8,682 nucleotides of DNA from contig JBIQIQ010000101.1 of NCBI GenBank assembly GCA_044507975.1, forward strand, positions 1 to 8,682, written 5' to 3'. The notes beneath the pieces are model-generated. The model was not told the DNA's origin. It saw only the letters and a program-made list of their open reading frames with translations, and searched no databases. Positions 8,316-8,682 of the stretch are shown in pieces. Made by a program: the position numbers and the translations under genes. Source of the stretch: DASRWD01 sp044507975. Its GTDB lineage: Bacteria > Deinococcota > Deinococci > Deinococcales > Trueperaceae. Position 1 is the stretch's first letter. Each line of letters opens with the position of its first letter.

Positions 8316-8682
8316 CTAGAAGCCGAGCGCGGTCTGGGCGGCGACCGCCGCCCCCCGAACGGCGTCGTGCCACCACCCCGGCAGGAGCCCGAGCAGGACG
8401 GTGCCGCCCACGGCGACGGCGATGGCCACGTCCGTGGCCTGCGAGCGGAACGCGGGCGCAGGGTACTCGGGCCGCCGGAAGTACATCGCCGCCACGACCC
8501 GGAAGTAGTACACGAGCGCGACGACGCTGGTGAGGATGCCCAGCAGTGCGAGCCAGAGGTAGCCGGCCTCGATGGCGGCCTGGAAGACCATCACCTTGCC
8601 GGCGAAGCCCGCCAGCGGCGGGATGCCGCCCAGGCTCAGGAGGAACACGGTCAGCGCCAGGGCGAGGCCGGGACGCGTGCTC
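8316..8682 (-). CDS. nuoN: NADH-quinone oxidoreductase subunit N, C-terminal part
   Basis: Proton-pumping, antiporter-like membrane subunit of respiratory complex I. Only the last ~122 codons are in the window; the 5' part runs off the right edge, and the frame is open to the last complete codon. The segment RPGLALALTVFLLSLGGIPPLAGFAGK is the conserved NuoN stretch, with SLGGIPP and GFAGK including the functional lysine-bearing helix region. Hydrophobic segments follow at about AAIEAGYLWLALLGILTSVVALVYYF and at VAIAVAVGGTVLLGLLPGW near the end. The YYFRVV motif after the second segment is also typical. It is probably the last gene of a nuo operon, because a strong hairpin follows 16 nt after the stop. 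Confidence 0.93.
   Translation of the reverse strand, partial: STRPGLALALTVFLLSLGGIPPLAGFAGKVMVFQAAIEAGYLWLALLGILTSVVALVYYFRVVAAMYFRRPEYPAPAFRSQATDVAIAVAVGGTVLLGLLPGWWHDAVRGAAVAAQTALGF

Overview
The window is a GC-rich (by eye about 70%), densely packed stretch of bacterial chromosome with housekeeping content. No mobile element, CRISPR array, RNA gene or phage gene was seen. The organism looks like a member of Deinococcota, possibly a Truepera-like lineage. That is an inference from three things: the aminotransferase strongly resembles the Thermus thermophilus aspartate aminotransferase as I remember it; several genes have a TANNNT element exactly 6 nt before a GTG start, as in the leaderless promoters known from Deinococcus; and the GC content is high. 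Other high-GC phyla cannot be excluded without a search.

Layout. From 1 to 2627 the + strand carries the last ~874 codons of methionine synthase (metH). It contains the pterin-binding, B12-cap, B12-binding and AdoMet-activation modules; the homocysteine-binding module lies off the left edge. Everything else is on the minus strand. In that strand's transcription order (right to left) it reads: 3' end of nuoN (8682-8316), a strong 15-bp hairpin terminator, a REC/HD-GYP response regulator (8076-7045), a DinB/YfiT-like protein (6997-6524), ndk (6489-6070), an aspartate aminotransferase (6060-4903), a tryptophanase-type beta-eliminating lyase (4838-3435) and a short, diverged methylenetetrahydrofolate reductase-like protein (3418-2657). 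The last gene converges on metH with only 29 nt between the stop codons.

How the genes relate. metH and the metF-like gene are consecutive steps of the methyl branch of folate metabolism: methylene-THF to methyl-THF to methionine. They face each other on opposite strands. ndk and the aminotransferase are 9 nt apart and are probably co-transcribed. The aminotransferase and the tryptophanase are both PLP enzymes of amino-acid metabolism, but 64 nt and a separate promoter-like element lie between them. The HD-GYP regulator is probably a c-di-GMP phosphodiesterase and has no partner kinase in view.

There is no gene-free stretch above 300 nt. The longest gap (8077-8315) holds the nuo terminator and probably the regulator's promoter. 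I found no convincing undescribed system. The points most worth a second look are the repeated TANNNT-6-GTG arrangement, the tryptophanase with a tyrosine-phenol-lyase-like frame, the diverged short MetF, and two palindromes centred exactly on stop codons.
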